The position numbers and the translations under genes are program-made. DNA of 10,047 bases, taken from positions 1 to 10,047 of the forward strand of contig JBEIHS010000211.1 of the NCBI GenBank assembly GCA_040381235.1, given 5' to 3'. Source of the DNA: CAIXSC01 sp040381235. GTDB taxonomy: Bacteria > Planctomycetota > Planctomycetia > Pirellulales > Pirellulaceae. How positions within the stretch are numbered: the stretch's first letter is position 1; every line of letters starts with the position of its first letter. Below the pieces are notes generated by a model that did no database searches, had not been told where the DNA came from, and was given only the letters and a program-made list of their open reading frames with translations. This document shows positions 7,133 to 10,047 of the stretch, one piece after another.

Positions 7133-7203
7133 ACTGAAAACTGAAAACTGAAAACTGAAAACCGAAAACTCCCCCCAGCTGCCCGCCAAAATGCGGCCAG
7201 CTG
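7133..7203 (-). terminator. Hairpin plus T-rich tract, probable terminator of the minus-strand beta-solenoid gene
   Basis: Arms at 7176-7186 and 7193-7203 pair over 11 positions with one G-G mismatch around a 6-base loop. Read on the minus strand, the stem is followed by a G run and then the T-rich heptamer array TTTTCAG (CTGAAAA on the plus strand, four perfect units at 7134-7161 and a fifth variant to 7168). It lies about 45 bp after the stop codon at 7249. The T tract is interrupted, so termination strength is uncertain. Confidence 0.55.
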
Positions 7204-7248
7204 TTCGCAAGAAACATTGTCTCCGCCGCTATTCCTGCGAGCGGTCTG

Positions 7249-8625
7249 TTAGACGACCACTTCGAATTCTCGGGCGAAGAACGTGTCGACCGCATTCCGA
7301 GTCGCGGCGTCGGCCGTCAGGCGATCTCCTGCGCCGAGCCCTCCGTACAAGTAGGCCCCTTTTGCTCTGCTCGTACGAACGGTGAGGTCATCATCGCCGG
7401 TGCCCAGCAGCACAGTGAGGAAAAAGCTCGCCAGCGTGTTTTCCACGACGACAATGTCTTTGTCAGCGCCGCCGTCGATCGTCGCGTTGAGACCGATGTT
7501 CGTGTTTCGCATTGTCAGCCGATCTAGCCCGCCTGACAGCGCCACGTTCAGCGAGTGGGCAACGTTCGTGCCAGTAACCAGGACTGTATCGTCGCCTGAC
7601 CCTGTATCGATCGCTAGGCCGCCGCCGATTGTCGAACGACCGGCAGGATTGTCTTGAATGGTCACCGGATCGTTGCCATCGAAAGTCGCGATGGAAACGC
7701 TGTAGCGGATCGCCACCCGAGTTGCGGTGACGGTGTCCACTCCTGAACCACCGCTGATCGTCAGCGCGTCGCTGCTAACGTTGGTGAGTGCAATCGTATT
7801 CGGGCCGTTCCCCGCCACCACGCTCACGGGGGCGGCAATCGTCGAGTTCAGCACAGTGACGTTGTCCGTGCTCGATCCGCCGACAACCGCCAACCCGCCG
7901 CCGATATTCGCGTCGTCCACCACCAGCGAGTTCACGCCACCGCCCAGCGTTACGGCGACCGAACTCCGGATGTCGGTGCTCACAATCGCCACTACGTCGT
8001 TTTGGCCATCGCCGACGAGCGATATCACCCCGCCGACGACGCCGTTGCCAGCGGCGAGCGATCCGCCATCGATACCAAAGGCGTTGCCGCCACCTACGTC
8101 CGCCGCGCCCAACGTGACGACCACCGATCCGCCCACGCTGCCAATGACGCCGATCACGTCATCGCCGGTGCCGCCCGTGACCGTCAGCGATCCGGCAAGC
8201 GAGAACTCGGTGACCGTCGTGTTCGCGTTGATGAACGTCTGCAAGTTCGCCGCGGTCACGCCGAGCAACGTTTGCAGGCTAACCCCAAATCGCGTCGTCG
8301 CATGGTTGAAGAGCGCGGCGGCATTGTTCGTCAGCCCCAAGGCGTCGTCGCCACCGTTTAAGTTAGCCGTGATGTTCGAAATGGATCGCGTGGTCACGAA
8401 CGGAGCGGCCCCGCCATTAATCGTCGTCCCCAATCCGGCCACCGCGAACCGTCCGCCAGGTAACGAGATCACGGCGGCATTGTTCGCCAAGTTGTCACCC
8501 GTGATCAACAGATTCGAACCGGCAACGGACACCTGCACGTTGCCGGCGAGCAACTGACGCCGCTCTAACCCCTCCAGCTGCAAACAGCGGCGATCACGAC
8601 TCCGACGAACACCGTTGCGACGCAT
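7249..8625 (-). CDS. Exported beta-solenoid protein with planctomycete LEPR-XLL-like N-terminal motif
   Basis: 458 residues from the ATG at 8623-8625, supported by GAGAGG 7 bases upstream; the frame stays open to 8775, but that part reads like GC-rich leader. An Arg-rich start (MRRNGVRRSRDRR) is followed by LEGLERRQLLAG (17-28), a variant of the motif that marks many large planctomycete surface proteins. From about residue 146 to 440 it is a solenoid: glycine turns recur about every 22 residues (near 151, 205, 228, 249, 272, 292, 317, 342, 365, 385, 408, 428), separated by Val/Thr/Ile/Leu strands. GGTGDDVIG (151-159), GSGDDTVLV (342-350) and GTGDDDLTV (408-416) resemble calcium-binding RTX nonapeptides. 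There is no enzymatic motif. A structural or adhesive role at the cell surface is likely. It stands alone, convergent with the floA cluster. Confidence 0.82.
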   Translation of the reverse strand: MRRNGVRRSRDRRCLQLEGLERRQLLAGNVQVSVAGSNLLITGDNLANNAAVISLPGGRFAVAGLGTTINGGAAPFVTTRSISNITANLNGGDDALGLTNNAAALFNHATTRFGVSLQTLLGVTAANLQTFINANTTVTEFSLAGSLTVTGGTGDDVIGVIGSVGGSVVVTLGAADVGGGNAFGIDGGSLAAGNGVVGGVISLVGDGQNDVVAIVSTDIRSSVAVTLGGGVNSLVVDDANIGGGLAVVGGSSTDNVTVLNSTIAAPVSVVAGNGPNTIALTNVSSDALTISGGSGVDTVTATRVAIRYSVSIATFDGNDPVTIQDNPAGRSTIGGGLAIDTGSGDDTVLVTGTNVAHSLNVALSGGLDRLTMRNTNIGLNATIDGGADKDIVVVENTLASFFLTVLLGTGDDDLTVRTSRAKGAYLYGGLGAGDRLTADAATRNAVDTFFAREFEVVV

Positions 8626-8760
8626 GGAGACACCTCTCAAAAAGACCGTAGAACACGACTGCAATGTGACGGTTCGCCACCGGGCCCAGCCGCCCTCACG
8701 AGCACGGCGGCGGCATCCGGCTGTGCCCGCATAGATTACCCAGGCCTCCGATCCTTTCAA
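8626..8760 (-). promoter_or_regulatory. GC-rich, potentially structured leader of the beta-solenoid gene
   Basis: On the minus strand CAGCCG and CGGCTG (8718-8723 and 8687-8692) can form an outer stem around a GC-rich interior. Nearer the gene, ACCGT (8673 to 8669) pairs with ACGGT (8649 to 8645) and is followed by CTTTTT, just before the ribosome binding site (8638 to 8633) and ATG. This resembles a small attenuator, but the stem is weak, and I recognise no known riboswitch class. A TACAAT at 8801 to 8796 on the minus strand could be a -10 element; its -35 is poor. Confidence 0.3.
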
Positions 8761-8775
8761 TGCAGCAGGCCGCAT

Positions 8776-9378
8776 TTTTGGTTGCTACATACAGGATTGT
8801 AGAGTGGTGTGCGGTTGAGTCGAGACTCGCCTGGCCGGCGTTGAAATACGGCGGGGAATTCGCGGCACGCGGCGCACCACCGCCGATCCGCCGGCAGGCG
8901 CTCCGCAGACAACCGTCTTTTGTAACCGTTCACGGGGTGGAGGCGATGCGCAGGTCGGACATGGCAACCCAGGGTCCGCAAAGGAAGCCATTCCGGTCCG
9001 TCGCTGGTCGCTGGGGTGATGCTTGCCGTATTGACCGGTTGGTAAGTATTCGGAGTCGCCAGTCGTCGCCGCGGGGCGCTCCGCGATCGAATGCCGGCGG
9101 CGAGCAATCCGCGAATTCCGCGGAATTTGGGGCTGTGGGACCTGCCCAACGGGTGCCCAACGGCGAATCATTGTCGCGGCTAGCGAGCTTCGAGACAGTT
9201 TGAGGGACTGGGTCGGAGCGCGTGGCAAGCGTGGGGCGAATCTGAAAACGTAACCGTTCACGGGTCGGAGGTTCGATACGGCAACCCGAAGTGCAAGCGA
9301 GGGCCACTCAGCGAAGAAGCCGTCTTAACGCCAGTTTCCGCTCGGCAGCCATTCTGTCTCGATTCGCTACTTCAGATT
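8776..9378. other. Gene-free stretch with two GTAACCGTTCAC motifs
   Basis: I find no convincing gene here; the open frames lack family features and read through repeat motifs. GTAACCGTTCACGGG occurs at 8922-8936 and again at 9250-9264 in the same orientation. Weak similarity continues downstream of both, including GGCAACCC at 8961-8968 and 9280-9287. These may be solo ends or remnants of the element family with ends at 6739 and 9786. A short tandem TGCCCAACGG pair is near 9136-9160. Confidence 0.5.
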
Positions 9379-9785
9379 CAGCCCATCATCCGTGCTATCC
9401 GGGTGATCCGTGCAATCCGCGGTAAACAATCTTCCTGCCTATCTGACAGGAGCAGGGTGTCATCGCCTACCACGAATCACACGAATCGAACGAATAGGAA
9501 AAACAGTCAAGTGCAAACATCGCGATCATAGGCAGCCCATCATGCGTGCTATTCGTGTGATTCGTGCAATCCGTGGTAGACAATCTTCCTGCCTCCCCGG
9601 CAGGAGCAGTGCGTCATCGCCTACCACGAATCACACGAATCGAACGAATAGGAACACCAGTCAAGTGCAAACATCGCGATGACAGACAGCCCATCATGCG
9701 TGCTATTCGTGTGATTCGTGCAATCCGTGGTAAACAATCTTCCTGCCTCCCTGGCAGGAGCAGGGTGTCATTGCCTACCACGAAT
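9379..9785. repeat. 154-bp tandem repeat, two full copies and a cut third copy
   Basis: Copies start with CAGCCCATCAT at 9379, 9533 and 9687, an exact 154-bp period. Each copy holds a left arm of 9-mers of ATTCGTGTG / ATCCGTGCA type and a small central hairpin (TCCTGCC with GGCAGGA in copies 2 and 3). The right arm, starting TACCACGAAT, is the imperfect inverse of the left arm (25 of 30 positions in copy 2). Copy 1 uses mostly ATCCGTG units, copies 2 and 3 mostly ATTCGTG. Copy 3 ends at 9785 after TACCACGAAT, where an IS end begins. Open frames across it, rich in IR and TNR repeats, are artefacts. Confidence 0.93.
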
Positions 9786-9799
9786 ATAACCGTTCACGG
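9786..9799. mobile_element. Probable terminal end of the IS66-type element
   Basis: ATAACCGTTCACGG starts exactly where the third 154-bp copy is interrupted. It matches the GTAACCGTTCAC ends seen elsewhere except for its first base. It lies 102 bp beyond the stop of the IS66-type transposase, as expected for the end on the 3' side of the transposase gene. Confidence 0.6.
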
Positions 9800-9901
9800 C
9801 CGGGCAACTTCTGAGTTCCCCGGTCGTCAAAGGCGGCGCGGTTAACGCGAGATAAGAGCGTGTAGAGAGTTCCTGCGCGGCAACAGGGGCCTGAACGTGT
9901 T

Positions 9902-10047
9902 TTAGGAAGGGGCCGGTAAGAGTGACGGCCCGGGGAGTTCGCCGAAGTGTGCCTGGATCGATTGGCTCAGAAATCGAAAGACGCTCGCACCGTGCTGGGC
10001 ACACGTGGCGATCGCCGTCCAAATCCGCTCGCACCAGCGGCGGCCAC
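9902..10047 (-). CDS. IS66-family transposase, C-terminal part (runs off the window)
   Basis: The minus-strand frame ending at TAA (9904 to 9902) gives 47 residues: RRWCERIWTAIATC, then QHGASVFRFLSQSIQAHF, then a PSLLP motif just before the end. The order ER-x-x-T-x-x-x-T-C-x-x-x-x-x-x-x-F-x-F-L followed by a short linker and PSLLP is what I know from the C-terminus of IS66-family (TnpC-type, DDE) transposases in environmental bacteria. The protein normally has about 400-550 residues, so most of it lies beyond position 10047; the catalytic residues cannot be checked here. It is not among the longer open frames because the window cuts it. The reading frame is intact in the visible part. Confidence 0.72.
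   Translation of the reverse strand, partial: GRRWCERIWTAIATCAQHGASVFRFLSQSIQAHFGELPGPSLLPAPS

Noticed and set aside
7727..8557. Plus-strand 276-codon open frame rich in Pro, Thr and Ser.
   Set aside because: It is the mirror of the Gly/Val/Asp-rich solenoid on the minus strand, which has the N-terminal motif, ribosome binding site and terminator.
8760..9203. Plus-strand 147-codon open frame.
   Set aside because: It crosses the GTAACCGTTCAC motif, has no ribosome binding site or family feature, and its composition is like spacer DNA.
9379..9785. CRISPR array.
   Set aside because: The 154-bp units are nearly identical along their whole length, so there are no variable spacers, and no cas gene is present.
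9410..9845. Two plus-strand open frames with repeated IRVIRAIRG and TNRTNR segments.
   Set aside because: They merely translate the 154-bp repeat, which is itself structured at DNA level; the second also runs across the IS end.

Overview
The window looks like a piece of a GC-rich planctomycete chromosome, probably Pirellulales-like. The evidence is a secreted-type protein with an N-terminal LE-x-LE-x-R-x-LLAG sorting-like motif, an NfeD-FloA pair followed by a lineage-type disordered protein, sparse Shine-Dalgarno sites and wide intergenic spaces full of short repeats. This assignment is an inference from protein style; no rRNA or other marker gene is present.

Left half (1-6709, all plus strand). 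The window opens in the last codons of a DUF11-like surface protein. Next is a long two-module U32-family protein (RlhA/TrhP type, probably RNA hydroxylation), then a DUF4432 aldose-epimerase-like protein with its own extended -10 promoter overlapping the U32 stop codon. A 17-bp tandem array separates this from a compact apparent operon: a short NfeD-like membrane protein, the flotillin-like FloA, and a Pro/Gly/Gln-rich protein of unknown function. NfeD and FloA homologues work together in membrane microdomain organisation; the third protein may belong to the same process, but only its position suggests so.

Middle (6710-7248). This stretch has no convincing gene. It holds a 369-bp segment (6739-7107) bounded by inverted GTAACCGTT(C/T)AC ends and by 8-bp flanks that match at 7 of 8 positions. 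It looks like a non-autonomous (MITE-like) element. A hairpin plus T-rich terminator for the opposing gene follows.

Right part (7249-8625, minus strand). One gene encodes a 458-residue exported beta-solenoid protein with about 22-residue coils, RTX-like GGxGDD motifs and the planctomycete N-terminal motif. Its leader is GC-rich and potentially structured.

Far right (8776-10047). No complete gene is present. There are two more GTAACCGTTCAC motifs, then a 154-bp tandem repeat (two full copies and one cut copy) with nested inverted repeats. The third copy stops exactly where another GTAACCGTTCAC-like end begins. Behind that end, on the minus strand, is the C-terminus of an IS66-type transposase running off the window. 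The transposase, its end and the 369-bp segment together suggest one family of autonomous and non-autonomous elements active in this genome.
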